In this document: positions 15,776 through 22,522 of the stretch, one piece after another
Position numbering within the stretch: position 1 is the first letter of the stretch
Layout: every line of letters begins with the position of its first letter
DNA from: Terriglobia bacterium
GTDB taxonomy: Bacteria; Acidobacteriota; Thermoanaerobaculia; Thermoanaerobaculales; Thermoanaerobaculaceae
Assembly: GCA_020073245.1 (NCBI GenBank)
Contig: JAIQFQ010000039.1
Span: 1 to 32,342, forward strand
Direction: 5' to 3'
DNA length: 32,342 bases
Notes under the pieces: generated by a model
Database searches by the model: none
What the model saw: only the letters and a program-made list of their open reading frames with translations
Told to the model about the DNA's origin: nothing
Made by a program: the position numbers and the translations under genes

Positions 15776-16276
15776 CTACGGTGCGACCAAGCGGTGCGCG
15801 TGACGGCGGACAAACCACTCGGCGAGCAGGGGCCTGTACTCGCTCTGCATTTCAGACGGGAGAAGGAAGAAGTCGCCGAGGACGGTGCCGAGACAGCGGC
15901 GCGCACCGCAGTGGCAGGGCCATGCAGTGCCCCCTGAAATGTTCACGTTGTAGTCGATAGTGATTTCTTCCCCCGCGGCAATGCGGCGACGAGCCAGCAC
16001 ATAGCAGGCATCTGTCTCGTAGTGGAGGTACGCGTTTGGATCGCAAGAGTGGTTGAGGTGCCGGCTGGGGAAGCCGATCAGCACCACCTTGCCGTCTGGA
16101 TAGTCGCAATGGTCGAAACGTTCCCCGAGGTCTTCGCGCAAGGGCGCTTCGGCGGTGATCTCGCGGACGGCGTTGATGCGGTGAATCCGCTCGCCAGAAA
16201 CGAAGGCGCAGCAAGCGAACAAGCCATGGCCCTCAATTGCCGATTGTCTGACCTCGACAGTACCTGGTTGGTTCAT
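15776..16276 (-). CDS. SET-domain protein (putative protein lysine methyltransferase)
   Basis: A 166-residue compact SET domain. It contains the N-terminal GHGLFACCAFVSGERI, the SAM-binding pseudoknot motif RHLNHSCDPN (72-81), the catalytic Tyr region AAGEEITIDYN (101-110) and a post-SET zinc-binding cluster CHCGARRC (121-128). Together these are the full active site of a SET methyltransferase, which transfers methyl groups from SAM to lysines. SET proteins are typical of eukaryotes and occur sporadically in bacteria by transfer; the substrate here is unknown. It forms a single-gene cassette between the attC sites at 15639 and 16307. Confidence 0.88.
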   Translation of the reverse strand: MNQPGTVEVRQSAIEGHGLFACCAFVSGERIHRINAVREITAEAPLREDLGERFDHCDYPDGKVVLIGFPSRHLNHSCDPNAYLHYETDACYVLARRRIAAGEEITIDYNVNISGGTAWPCHCGARRCLGTVLGDFFLLPSEMQSEYRPLLAEWFVRRHAHRLVAP

Positions 16277-16306
16277 CGTTGCGCTCTCTCGGATCGCGAT
16301 GGTGAC

Positions 16307-16434
16307 GCCTTACGCCGCGCTTCCGCGGCACGCCGGGTGAGTTGCGGGGCCTTGGCACAGCGCCATGATGAACGAAGCCTCGCCCGGCAAGCAAGCGCGC
16401 GGCTCCGCACGCCCGCTGCAAGCGCCTGTTGGGC
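16307..16434 (-). repeat. attC site, 128 bp (ATGATGAAC subfamily)
   Basis: Left core GCCTTAC (16307-16313), right core GTTGGGC (16428-16434). Arms GCCGCGCTTCCGCGGCACGCC and GCCCGCTGCAAGCGCCT, with the central ATGATGAAC string shared with the sites at 18957, 20190 and 22855. The stop of the next gene follows directly at 16436. Confidence 0.8.
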
Positions 16435-16435
16435 C

Positions 16436-16741
16436 TTACCCCAGAGCCAGGACAAGCCGGGTGAGCGCGGCGCACGCGAAGACCGTGCAGACCCCGAAGG
16501 AGCATGCGCGGACCCAGAAGACAAAGCTACGGTTCGACCTAGCAAGCTTGATGTCGATGAAAGCGAGCACCGGGAGTAGCGCAAGAAGCACGAGAAACCG
16601 ATTGCGAATAGCGATGAGAGGCATGAGGAGCCCGATAGTGACCCCGACGGCGACCAACAAGAGGGACCAAAGAACCTTTCTGCGGCGCCGGAGGCCCGAG
16701 TTTACGAAGAGCCAGACTCCGCCTGCCCAAAGCGGCGGCAT
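16436..16741 (-). CDS. Small membrane protein
   Basis: A protein of about 101 residues with about three to four hydrophobic segments (WAGGVWLFVNSG, VLWSLLLVAVGVTIGLLM, FLVLLALLPVLAFIDI, VCTVFACAALTRLVLALG). I do not recognise the family. In-frame codons upstream of the ATG at 16741 read RNVLDRFAWIAFFGL, which is also membrane-like, but no upstream ATG or GTG is in frame, so the start may be imperfectly resolved. Its stop lies one base from the attC at 16307-16434. Confidence 0.6.
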   Translation of the reverse strand: MPPLWAGGVWLFVNSGLRRRRKVLWSLLLVAVGVTIGLLMPLIAIRNRFLVLLALLPVLAFIDIKLARSNRSFVFWVRACSFGVCTVFACAALTRLVLALG

Positions 16742-16792
16742 GAGGCCAAAGAACGCGATCCACGCAAAGCGGTCGAGGACGTTTCTACCTCG

Positions 16793-16884
16793 GCTGGTCT
16801 CGGTGAAGCTTGAAGGGGCACACCAGGGGCAGGCGAACCCAGCGGAGCCAGGCGAAGCCTGTCGGCTGAACGCGCGGGTTTGGT
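16793..16884 (-). repeat. Degenerate attC-like site
   Basis: GCTTGAAGGGGCACACC matches the left-arm sequence GCTTCAGTGGCACGCC of other sites, and CGCGCGGGTTTGGTGGCC matches the right end GCGCGGGTTAGGTGGCC of the site at 25492. The left seven-base core is not recognisable, so the left boundary is approximate. Confidence 0.45.
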
Positions 16885-16968
16885 GGCCAAATCATCCATG
16901 ACACTGAAAACCAACACGTCGGCAACCGGGTGAACGGCTACGACCGGAGAATGCCACGCTCCTCATGG

Positions 16969-17562
16969 TTACCGCGCGCGCTGGCTCGCTGGCGGTACGA
17001 TCCCATTCATGCGGAGGTACACGACGAGCTGGCCGTAGTGATCCGACGCGTGCCAGACCGCGAGCGTGGTGAGTCCCAGGCGCGTGGACTCGCCGCCGTA
17101 CGGCCCGCCCGCCGGCTCGAGCGCGTTGGCCGGTGTCATCGTTCGGAGCACGCCTTGGGCATAGCCGAACGACTCGCGCAGGTACGCCATGATCTCGGCC
17201 TTCGTCCTTGCCGGGCTTGGCCCGCCGGCATCGCACCGGGACGGAGGCTCCTTCTTCTCGATCTCGTTGAAGAAGGCAAAGTTGGCGCACGCCACGTGTT
17301 TGACCTGCTCTCCGAACGCCCGCACGTCCTTGAACTCGCCGGTGGTCGGCTTGAACCCGTAACTCTCGGCTGGCATGGCGTCGGCCAGATCGACGAACGA
17401 TCGCTCGATCATCGTGAACGTCTGCGCGACGGTGGCCGCCATGGGGTCACCGCGCTCCTGTGCGACCCCGCGAGCGGCGAACGTCAGAGGCGCCACGACC
17501 ACGAGCATGGCCATGAGGCGCCGGCGAGCGTTCCTGCCCTGCCTGGAGTGATTCCCGTTCAT
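16969..17562 (-). CDS. Exported DinB-family protein
   Basis: A 197-residue protein whose N-terminus (basic residues, then LMAMLVVVAPLTFAARGVAQ) is a signal peptide. A DinB four-helix bundle follows, with TFTMIERSFVDLADAMPAES, VKHVACANFAFFNEI and the C-terminal His motif LAVWHASDHYGQLVVYLRMN. It is probably a periplasmic metal-binding DinB homologue. The GGAGG ribosome-binding site is eight bases before the ATG at 17562; the longer frame to 17664 is discounted. It shares its cassette interval with the plus-strand gene at 17752. Confidence 0.8.
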   Translation of the reverse strand: MNGNHSRQGRNARRRLMAMLVVVAPLTFAARGVAQERGDPMAATVAQTFTMIERSFVDLADAMPAESYGFKPTTGEFKDVRAFGEQVKHVACANFAFFNEIEKKEPPSRCDAGGPSPARTKAEIMAYLRESFGYAQGVLRTMTPANALEPAGGPYGGESTRLGLTTLAVWHASDHYGQLVVYLRMNGIVPPASQRAR

Positions 17563-17751
17563 CTCTTCGACCTCCTCCCCCAGGGTGAAACCCTGGCGTG
17601 ACTCCACCTCGGAACGTAGCTCAACCTCGCTTCGCATGATCGCAGGCGTGCCGGCGACAAGCACCGTTCAGACGGCCCTTCTTGGACAGCGCGCGCGAAC
17701 CCCCGGTGATCTCCTTGCACCCGTAGCGTACTCGGCGCTATAAGGTGACCC

Positions 17752-18135
17752 ATGAACACAATCAAGCGCACCATCGCCGCCCTCGAGGTGCTGCTCATCT
17801 TCCCGGCCGTCCTTTTTATCACCTCGCTTTTCGTGCGCAACCTCCAGCCGCTGCAATACGAGCCGGCGCACACCGCTCAGGGCATCGTCATGTGGTACGC
17901 GGCCAGGCCACACGTCGGTCTCTGGGTGCTGCTCATCGCACTCCCGTTCGCCGTGCTGGTCATCGGCTGCGCCACGCTGCTCAGAACCTGGAACGATGAC
18001 GCTGAACTGCGGCAGGCCGCGCGCCAAATGGTCGCCGCGATCCGCGTGCACCTGGCGACCGTGGTCGTGGCCGCGGCGACGTTGACAGCCGGCGGCGTGC
18101 TGGCGATCGTCGCGGTGCATTCGCTCACGGATTGA
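17752..18135 (+). CDS. Small membrane protein on the plus strand
   Basis: A 127-residue protein with three predicted membrane helices (ALEVLLIFPAVLFITSLFV, VGLWVLLIALPFAVLVIGCA, LATVVVAAATLTAGGVLAIV). The family is not recognised. It is one of the few genes facing against the array direction, so it must have its own promoter. TATAAG lies at about 17737-17742, close to the ATG, but no convincing -35 was found. Confidence 0.65.
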   Translation: MNTIKRTIAALEVLLIFPAVLFITSLFVRNLQPLQYEPAHTAQGIVMWYAARPHVGLWVLLIALPFAVLVIGCATLLRTWNDDAELRQAARQMVAAIRVHLATVVVAAATLTAGGVLAIVAVHSLTD

Positions 18136-18285
18136 GGGGTTCTTACAGTTCCAGCCGCGATGTTCGTGGGAATCGCGGCGAAGACCCTGGGCGCTCTCGG
18201 GCGCCCCCGCCGTTGGTCGAATGGAACCACGGACGACACGTGCGCGCGGTCAAAATCGGAGATCTTCAGTGCTATCCCGGCGTCC

Positions 18286-18415
18286 GTCCTACGCCAGAGT
18301 TCAGCGACGGCGGGGGTGACAGGAGGCCAGATGCCAGCAGGTGCTCCACGGAAGGAGCACGGCCCGACCGCCCCGACCGCGGACCAGCGGCGCTCGCTCC
18401 AAGCCGCCGTCAGGT
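18286..18415 (-). repeat. Degenerate attC-like site, 130 bp
   Basis: Left core GTCCTAC (18286-18292) followed by GCCAGAGTTCAGCGACGG; right arm CGCTCGCTCCAAGCCGCC then GTCAGGT (18409-18415). The right core is identical to that of the site at 19076-19082. The DinB stop follows 17 bases later. Confidence 0.5.
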
Positions 18416-18431
18416 GGTTCCAAGAGGACAG

Positions 18432-18920
18432 TCAGTCGAATTCCCGCTTGGGCCGTGCCTGCTCCGACCCGATACGTCCTACCGCGATGTCAGCAACGAA
18501 GTAGTTCTCGCCCCGCATTGGTAGACCTGCCATGCGTCGCAACATGGCGAGCTGGCCGACGTGCGTCAGAGCGTCCGCGATCGGACCCTGGAAGAGCTTC
18601 TCCGGGGGAGCGGCCAATGGGCCATTGGAGGAAAGGTAGGCATCCAGGCGCGCGAGCGTTTCAAAGAACCGCGCGACCTCCCGGTCCCAAGGGAGTGGCT
18701 TCGAGTCATGCCAGTGCTCGTGGCCCTCCGCGATGGCGAGAGCCCAATCCATGAGGTCGCCGATGTGAGCGAGGATCTGGCCGGGGCGGCGAGTGTCCTC
18801 ACGTGCGGCATACGCGGAGAAACTCGCAGGAGCGTCTCGGATCGTTTTGCCGCCGCGGTAAGCAAGCGTGGCGAGTGTGTGCCTCAGGAGGTGCCGCGCG
18901 CTGTCAGGGTTTGCGAACAT
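18432..18920 (-). CDS. DinB-superfamily protein
   Basis: A 162-residue cytoplasmic protein with DinB-like helices: ARHLLRHTLATLAYRGGKTI, RPGQILAHIGDLMDWALAIA, VARFFETLARLDAYLSS and a C-terminal IADALTHVGQLAMLRRMAGL. The His residues in LAHIGDL and LTHVGQL are likely metal ligands. It is a different subfamily from the DinB genes at 8101 and 16969. Start ATG 18920 with GGAGG four bases upstream. Single-gene cassette. Confidence 0.78.
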   Translation of the reverse strand: MFANPDSARHLLRHTLATLAYRGGKTIRDAPASFSAYAAREDTRRPGQILAHIGDLMDWALAIAEGHEHWHDSKPLPWDREVARFFETLARLDAYLSSNGPLAAPPEKLFQGPIADALTHVGQLAMLRRMAGLPMRGENYFVADIAVGRIGSEQARPKREFD

Positions 18921-18956
18921 CTGACCTCCACGAAATCGGATTGCGGCTTGGGAGCC

Positions 18957-19082
18957 GTCGAACAAGGCACTTCAGCGGCTCGCCGGTTGAGATGCAGGGA
19001 ATGGGCATCGCACGATGATGAACCGAGGGAGCCCGCTGGAGAAGCACGCCGGTTAGTGTGACGCTGCAGGTGCCTGTCAGGT
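18957..19082 (-). repeat. attC site, 126 bp (ATGATGAACCGAGG subfamily)
   Basis: Left core GTCGAAC (18957-18963), right core GTCAGGT (19076-19082). The inner sequence GCACTTCAGCGGCTCGCC, the central GCACGATGATGAACCGAGG and GTGTGACGCTGCAGGTGCC are nearly the same as in the site at 20190. Both cores are slightly degenerate. Confidence 0.75.
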
Positions 19083-19106
19083 GGCGTCGCACGGTGGTCT
19101 TGAAGG

Positions 19107-19454
19107 CTACGCTCTGGCCCACCGAGCAATGGTGAAGACGATGCCGAGCACATAGAGAAGACCGAACACCGTCTTGTTGTGCCGGGCGAGCCATTCGGGC
19201 AGGTAGATGTCGAAGTTGTCGCGACGATCGTCGGTGTAGCGAGCCGCAATGCCAGTGAGCGGGCAACGCATGCCGTTGACGACGAGGACCAGCACTTCGA
19301 CGAACACCGTGCCGATGAAGACGAGCGCCGCCTTGTACTGCCCGAGCGCGGCAAACACGGGAATCGCAAAGATGGACCCAGCGAAGAAAACCCAGACGAG
19401 GGTGTGAACGAGCTTGATCATGCGAAGCGAGTTGGTCTTTGACCGGATTTCCAT
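19107..19454 (-). CDS. Small membrane protein of a cassette-associated hypothetical family
   Basis: A 115-residue protein with two to three membrane helices (LVHTLVWVFFAGSIFAIPVF, ALVFIGTVFVEVLVLVVNG, VFGLLYVLGIVFTIA) and the conserved pattern NGMRCPLTGIAARYTDDRRD followed by NFDIYLPEWLARHNK. I recall this CPLT...NFDIYLPEWLA pattern from a recurrent family of uncharacterised bacterial membrane proteins; a link to other integrons is from memory and unverified. Start ATG 19454 is preferred over 19421, which lacks a ribosome-binding site. Single-gene cassette. Confidence 0.75.
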   Translation of the reverse strand: MEIRSKTNSLRMIKLVHTLVWVFFAGSIFAIPVFAALGQYKAALVFIGTVFVEVLVLVVNGMRCPLTGIAARYTDDRRDNFDIYLPEWLARHNKTVFGLLYVLGIVFTIARWARA

Positions 19455-19481
19455 GGCCCCCTGGTCCCTGAGCTATCAACC

Positions 19482-19613
19482 ACCTAACGGGTCGCGCTTA
19501 AGCTGCGCCCTGCGGCGGCTGCAGACACGATAGATCTCTTCCGCACCACGCGGCCGCCGCGGGCCGACGGATTCAAGCGCAGGTCGGGCAGCTCCGCAAT
19601 GCAACTGCTAGCC
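19482..19613 (-). repeat. attC site, 132 bp
   Basis: Left core ACCTAAC (19482-19488), right core GCTAGCC (19607-19613). Outer arms GGGTCGCGCTTAAGCTGCG and GCAGCTCCGCAATGCAACT pair imperfectly. The stop codon of the DUF3224 gene (TAG, 19608-19610) lies inside the right core. Confidence 0.7.
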
Positions 19614-20006
19614 CAATTCGTAGCCTAGCGTGAACGGATACTCGGTACCGTGGCCAACGGCGGAACTGCCATCGCCCCGGAGGCCACGCAGCTCTCCGGT
19701 CGCGGAGCCAGGGATGACGGAATAGGACTCCTTCGCCTGGCCGCCCTCGAATACCCCAGTGCGTTGGAGCACAAAGGTTCCGGTCTTACCACCGATTCGT
19801 CCGACGACCCGCTCGAGGCCGACGAACGTAGCCGAGCCGTCGCTGCGGTACATCATGAGGTATTCAACCTGCCCTTCCCCCTCGATATCGCCGGTGAAGG
19901 CCTTTGTGACGCTGGCCCGAGTGAGTTTTGGCAGGTCCTGGCCCTCACTATAAGGCCGTTCATCCCAGTTCTTGATGGCGAATCGAGCATTCGCGCTCTT
20001 CTTCAT
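19608..20006 (-). CDS. DUF3224 family protein
   Basis: A 132-residue beta-rich protein matching DUF3224: AIKNWDERPYSEGQDLPKLT, KAFTGDIEGEGQVEYLMMYR, FVGLERVVGRIGGKTGTFVL, ATGELRGLRGDGSSAVGHGT and a C-terminal YPFTLGYELG. The fold resembles allene-oxide-cyclase-like barrels; the function is unknown. Start ATG 20006 with AGGAGG four bases upstream, so the frame to 20030 is not used. Its stop is inside the attC. Its upstream region is the remnant of a RelE-type toxin gene on the other strand. Confidence 0.82.
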   Translation of the reverse strand: MKKSANARFAIKNWDERPYSEGQDLPKLTRASVTKAFTGDIEGEGQVEYLMMYRSDGSATFVGLERVVGRIGGKTGTFVLQRTGVFEGGQAKESYSVIPGSATGELRGLRGDGSSAVGHGTEYPFTLGYELG

Positions 20007-20022
20007 GTGCCCTCCTCCCCTT

Positions 20023-20187
20023 GCCACCAACTTACGACCGCCGGGCTGTGAGAAGCTGGCCGGCGCAGGAGACCGTTACCGCGTGCGACCGGGCGCCTAC
20101 CGCATCGTGTATGAGGTTCCCGACGAGGAGCTGGTGGTGGTGCTCGTCAAGGTCGGTCATCGAAGCGACGTCTACAAGAACCTCTAG
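20023..20187 (+). pseudogene. 5'-truncated RelE/ParE-type toxin gene
   Basis: The plus-strand frame encodes RPPGCEKLAGAGDRYRVRPG, AYRIVYEVPDEELVVVLVKV and GHRSDVYKNL, the C-terminal half of a RelE/ParE toxin. It is very close to residues 40-89 of the intact toxin at 21546-21815, and the nucleotides match over about 165 bases through to the stop and into the following attC. The N-terminal half, the antitoxin gene and the promoter are missing; the sequence to the left belongs to the DUF3224 gene and its ribosome-binding site. It is a dead fragment that shares ancestry with the intact pair two cassettes away. Confidence 0.8.
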
Positions 20188-20189
20188 CC

Positions 20190-20316
20190 GTCTAACGCCG
20201 CGATTCAGCGGGACGCCGGCTAACCGGTCATGTTGCGGCATGGCACGATGATGAACCGAGGCACCGCCGCTGCGCAATCACAGCGGCCGGTGTGACGCTG
20301 CAAACGCCTGTTAGCC
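20190..20316 (-). repeat. attC site, 127 bp (ATGATGAACCGAGG subfamily)
   Basis: Left core GTCTAAC (20190-20196), right core GTTAGCC (20310-20316). Arms GCCGCGATTCAGCGGGACGCC and GGTGTGACGCTGCAAACGCC, with GGCACGATGATGAACCGAGG in the centre. Confidence 0.88.
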
Positions 20317-20324
20317 GGTCCTTA

Positions 20325-21155
20325 CTATGGCCGGACGAGTGCGCGGGCTTCAGTGAAGGTCCCTGCGAAGAAAGCCACATTGTGGAACGCCTCGTGGGCG
20401 ATCGCCTGGGCCACGTAGCGCGTCGCGGCTGTCTCGCTCCCGATCACAATGATCCGCGTGTTGTGATCCTCCATGGGCAGTCGCCCATCGTCCTTCGCAC
20501 GCTTGATCTCTCCGACGTCCTTGCCCTCAAGAACGAGGCTCCTCGGTATGTTGCGCGCCCCAGGCAGCGTTCCTTCGCGGAATTGTTCGGGCTCTCGTGC
20601 GTCGATCACTACAGCCGTCCGGTCCTGTTGGAGGACGTAGCGAAGACCTTCCGCCTCAATCTGGCACACACCACCGAGCGCCCGCCAGACGGGCATGCCG
20701 AGCTGGTACCGGCGCACGTTGGTGTAGCCAGCTGCGAGAAGCTCCTCGGCCAGCCGCTTGCTCTTCCCACAGTACGGGCCGTTACAGTAGAGAATCATTG
20801 GAGTCTTCTTATCCCCGCCGACGGTCCGCCCGATCTCGACAACATCGGAGACGTAATCCGACATCGGCACGCCGGGCTTGGCTCCCACGTTCCGCGCGCC
20901 GGGAATGTGGCTGACGGCAAACTCGCGGAAGGGGCGAGCGTCGAAAACGGCAACGGTCCGGGCTGCAAGAATCTGCGTCAGCTCCTCCGTGGACACCTCT
21001 GTCGAGCGCTGGTTCGGCTCGTTGAGTATGGCCTGCTGGATGGTCGCCGGCGCCTGCGCCACAGAGAGGCCAGCGGCGACGACCAGTGTGCCTATCGCGA
21101 GTGCCAAGGCGTTCAGAGCGCTCCTTACTCCCCGTTCACACGGCAGCATTTTCAT
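20325..21155 (-). CDS. Exported tandem-rhodanese sulfurtransferase
   Basis: A 276-residue protein with a signal peptide (about 1-34, ending VAQA) and two rhodanese domains. The first (about 52-165) has FDARPFREFAVSHIPGARNV and the active-site loop YCNGPYCGKSKRLAEELLA with catalytic Cys124 and a second Cys129. The second (about 175-270) has VIDAREPEQFREGTLPGARN but reads IVIGSETAATRYVA where the catalytic Cys would be, so it is probably inactive and structural. It likely transfers sulfane sulfur, or acts as a redox protein, in the periplasm. Single-gene cassette between the attC sites at 20190 and 21192. Confidence 0.85.
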   Translation of the reverse strand: MKMLPCERGVRSALNALALAIGTLVVAAGLSVAQAPATIQQAILNEPNQRSTEVSTEELTQILAARTVAVFDARPFREFAVSHIPGARNVGAKPGVPMSDYVSDVVEIGRTVGGDKKTPMILYCNGPYCGKSKRLAEELLAAGYTNVRRYQLGMPVWRALGGVCQIEAEGLRYVLQQDRTAVVIDAREPEQFREGTLPGARNIPRSLVLEGKDVGEIKRAKDDGRLPMEDHNTRIIVIGSETAATRYVAQAIAHEAFHNVAFFAGTFTEARALVRP

Positions 21156-21191
21156 TCCCTCTCATTGCTGGGCCATGCATGGTGTCGGTCC

Positions 21192-21289
21192 GGCTAGCGC
21201 CGCGCTTCAGCGGCACGCCGGCTAGCGCGACGCGTGCCCCTGCACGCGGCGTGACAGCCGAGTGGGACGGCTGCAACGACCTGTTAGGC
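21192..21289 (-). repeat. attC site, 98 bp
   Basis: Left core GGCTAGC (21192-21198, degenerate), right core GTTAGGC (21283-21289, consensus). Arms GCCGCGCTTCAGCGGCACGCC and GACGGCTGCAACGACCT. The toxin-antitoxin promoter begins four bases after the right core. Confidence 0.8.
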
Positions 21290-21292
21290 GGC

Positions 21293-21321
21293 TTGACGTT
21301 ATGGCGTTCTAGCACTATACT
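21293..21321 (+). promoter_or_regulatory. Sigma-70-type promoter of the toxin-antitoxin pair
   Basis: TTGACG (21293-21298) and TATACT (21316-21321) are separated by exactly 17 bases, close to the housekeeping consensus. Predicted transcription starts near 21328, and the antitoxin ATG is at 21329, so the mRNA would be leaderless or nearly so. CTAG half-sites at 21310-21313 and 21320-21323 flank the -10 box symmetrically and may be the autoregulatory operator. Confidence 0.75.
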
Positions 21322-21328
21322 AGGCCAC

Positions 21329-21559
21329 ATGAGTGACGCTCGTCGCGTGACCGTCTACTTCGAACCGACCGTGCACCGCGCGCTGAAGCTGAAGGCTGCG
21401 TCCACCGATCGCTCGGTCTCTGAGCTGGTGAATGACGCCGTGCGCGCCGCCCTCGCCGAGGACGCCGAAGACCTCGAGGCATTTGTGGAGCGGGCAAACG
21501 AACCAGAGCGGGCCTTCGAGGACTTCGTGAAGTCGATGAGGCGAAGTGGGAAGATATAG
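21329..21559 (+). CDS. Antitoxin with ribbon-helix-helix-like N-terminus
   Basis: A 76-residue protein. The N-terminal RRVTVYFEPTVHRALKLKAA followed by STDRSVSELVNDAVRAALAE is a ribbon-helix-helix (CopG/Arc-type) DNA-binding domain: one beta strand and two helices. The C-terminal acidic helix (EDAEDLEAFVERANEPERAF) should bind and neutralise the toxin encoded just downstream, which it overlaps by 14 bases. By family precedent the antitoxin, alone and with toxin, represses its own promoter. The gene faces against the array direction and has its own promoter. Confidence 0.85.
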   Translation: MSDARRVTVYFEPTVHRALKLKAASTDRSVSELVNDAVRAALAEDAEDLEAFVERANEPERAFEDFVKSMRRSGKI

Positions 21560-21815
21560 CCTTCGAATCAAGGACTCGGCGGCGAAGGAGATCGAGCGGA
21601 TCGAACCGAAGAAGGTCCGTCGACAGATCGTCACTCGAATCCAAGGCTTCGCGACGAACCCGCGGCCACCGGGCTGCGAGAAGCTTGCGGGTGCAGGCGA
21701 CCGCTACCGCGTGCGACAGGGGGCCTATAGAATCGTCTACGAGGTTCGCGACCTCGAACTCGTTGTTGTGGTGGTCAAGGTCGGACATCGGAGCCAGATC
21801 TACAAGAACCTTTAG
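21546..21815 (+). CDS. RelE/ParE-family toxin
   Basis: An 89-residue protein starting at a GTG inside the antitoxin gene. It carries the RelE/ParE fold pattern: YSLRIKDSAAKEIERIEP, VRRQIVTRIQGFATNPRPPG, CEKLAGAGDRYRVRQGAYRI and VVKVGHRSQIYKNL. RelE members are mRNA interferases acting on ribosomes; ParE members poison gyrase. The C-terminal RYRVRxGxYRIxY...KVGHRxxxY pattern is closer to the RelE branch. Translational overlap with the antitoxin keeps antitoxin made first. Such pairs in cassette arrays penalise cassette loss. Confidence 0.88.
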   Translation: MGRYSLRIKDSAAKEIERIEPKKVRRQIVTRIQGFATNPRPPGCEKLAGAGDRYRVRQGAYRIVYEVRDLELVVVVVKVGHRSQIYKNL

Positions 21816-21817
21816 CC

Positions 21818-21892
21818 GCCTAACGCTCGCGCTCAGCTGCGAGCGGCGGCCAGCTTGACAGCGGCGCTCGACAGCTGCAACGCGTTTTGGGC
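21818..21892 (-). repeat. attC site, 75 bp
   Basis: Left core GCCTAAC (21818-21824), right end GTTTTGGGC with a degenerate core. Arms GCGCTCAGCTGCG and CGACAGCTGCAACGCG pair with one extra base in the right arm, which gives minus-strand orientation. It starts two bases after the toxin stop. Confidence 0.8.
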
Positions 21893-21918
21893 GGCCCCGT
21901 CCATCAGTGCACCTGTGG

Positions 21919-22323
21919 CTACGAAGGGCGTCGCCGTGCCGCCAGCGCCCCTATGATCGCGGCCAACGTCGTGCCTACGAAGAAGGCCACACCTCGGGCG
22001 TCGAGTGGCCAAGCCAGCCAGAGCCCCGCGATCGCCGCAACCAGCCCCACTGCGGCGCCTTCCAGTACCGCAGATTTCGAGCTCCGTCCGACCCATACGG
22101 CGACAGCAAACGCGAGGATGAGTCGCAGCCATGGACCCCACGTGGGCCCCACCGAACCGGCAAACGCTTGGATTCTCGCCTGATCTGGGGCGCCCCTCAC
22201 TTCGAATGCCAGTCGGAATGCGTAGACGAACACGACGCCGGCCATCAGGGCAAAGGCGCCGGCAAAGGCAGCCAGCCCCGCGAGGCTGCACCGCACCCAA
22301 CGCGTCGTTCCGATCTGATTCAT
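21919..22323 (-). CDS. Membrane protein of unknown function
   Basis: A 134-residue protein with four predicted membrane helices (LAGLAAFAGAFALMAGVVFV, WLRLILAFAVAVWVG, AAVGLVAAIAGLWLAW, GVAFFVGTTLAAIIGALAA). No recognised family. Start ATG 22323 preceded by GGAGAGG. The stop is 27 bases from the attC at 21818-21892. Single-gene cassette. Confidence 0.7.
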   Translation of the reverse strand: MNQIGTTRWVRCSLAGLAAFAGAFALMAGVVFVYAFRLAFEVRGAPDQARIQAFAGSVGPTWGPWLRLILAFAVAVWVGRSSKSAVLEGAAVGLVAAIAGLWLAWPLDARGVAFFVGTTLAAIIGALAARRRPS

Positions 22324-22363
22324 GAATCCCTCTCCTCTCACCACGTTGCTCCGCCTCAGGTCC

Positions 22364-22491
22364 GCCTAACGCTGCGCTTCAGTGGGCCGGCCATCCTCAC
22401 GCAGGGCATGGGCACAGCCTACTCCTCCGCCCCGCACTGCCGCCACGACGCGCGGCCCCGTGGCCGGCTCCGCCGCAAGCGCTCGTGAGGC
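22364..22491 (-). repeat. attC site, 128 bp
   Basis: Left core GCCTAAC (22364-22370, consensus), right core GTGAGGC (22485-22491, one mismatch). Inner arms GCTGCGCTTCAGTGGGCCGGCC and GTGGCCGGCTCCGCCGCAAGC. Confidence 0.85.
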
Positions 22492-22522
22492 GGCGACCGT
22501 GCGGCAACATCCTCCAGCGCGC

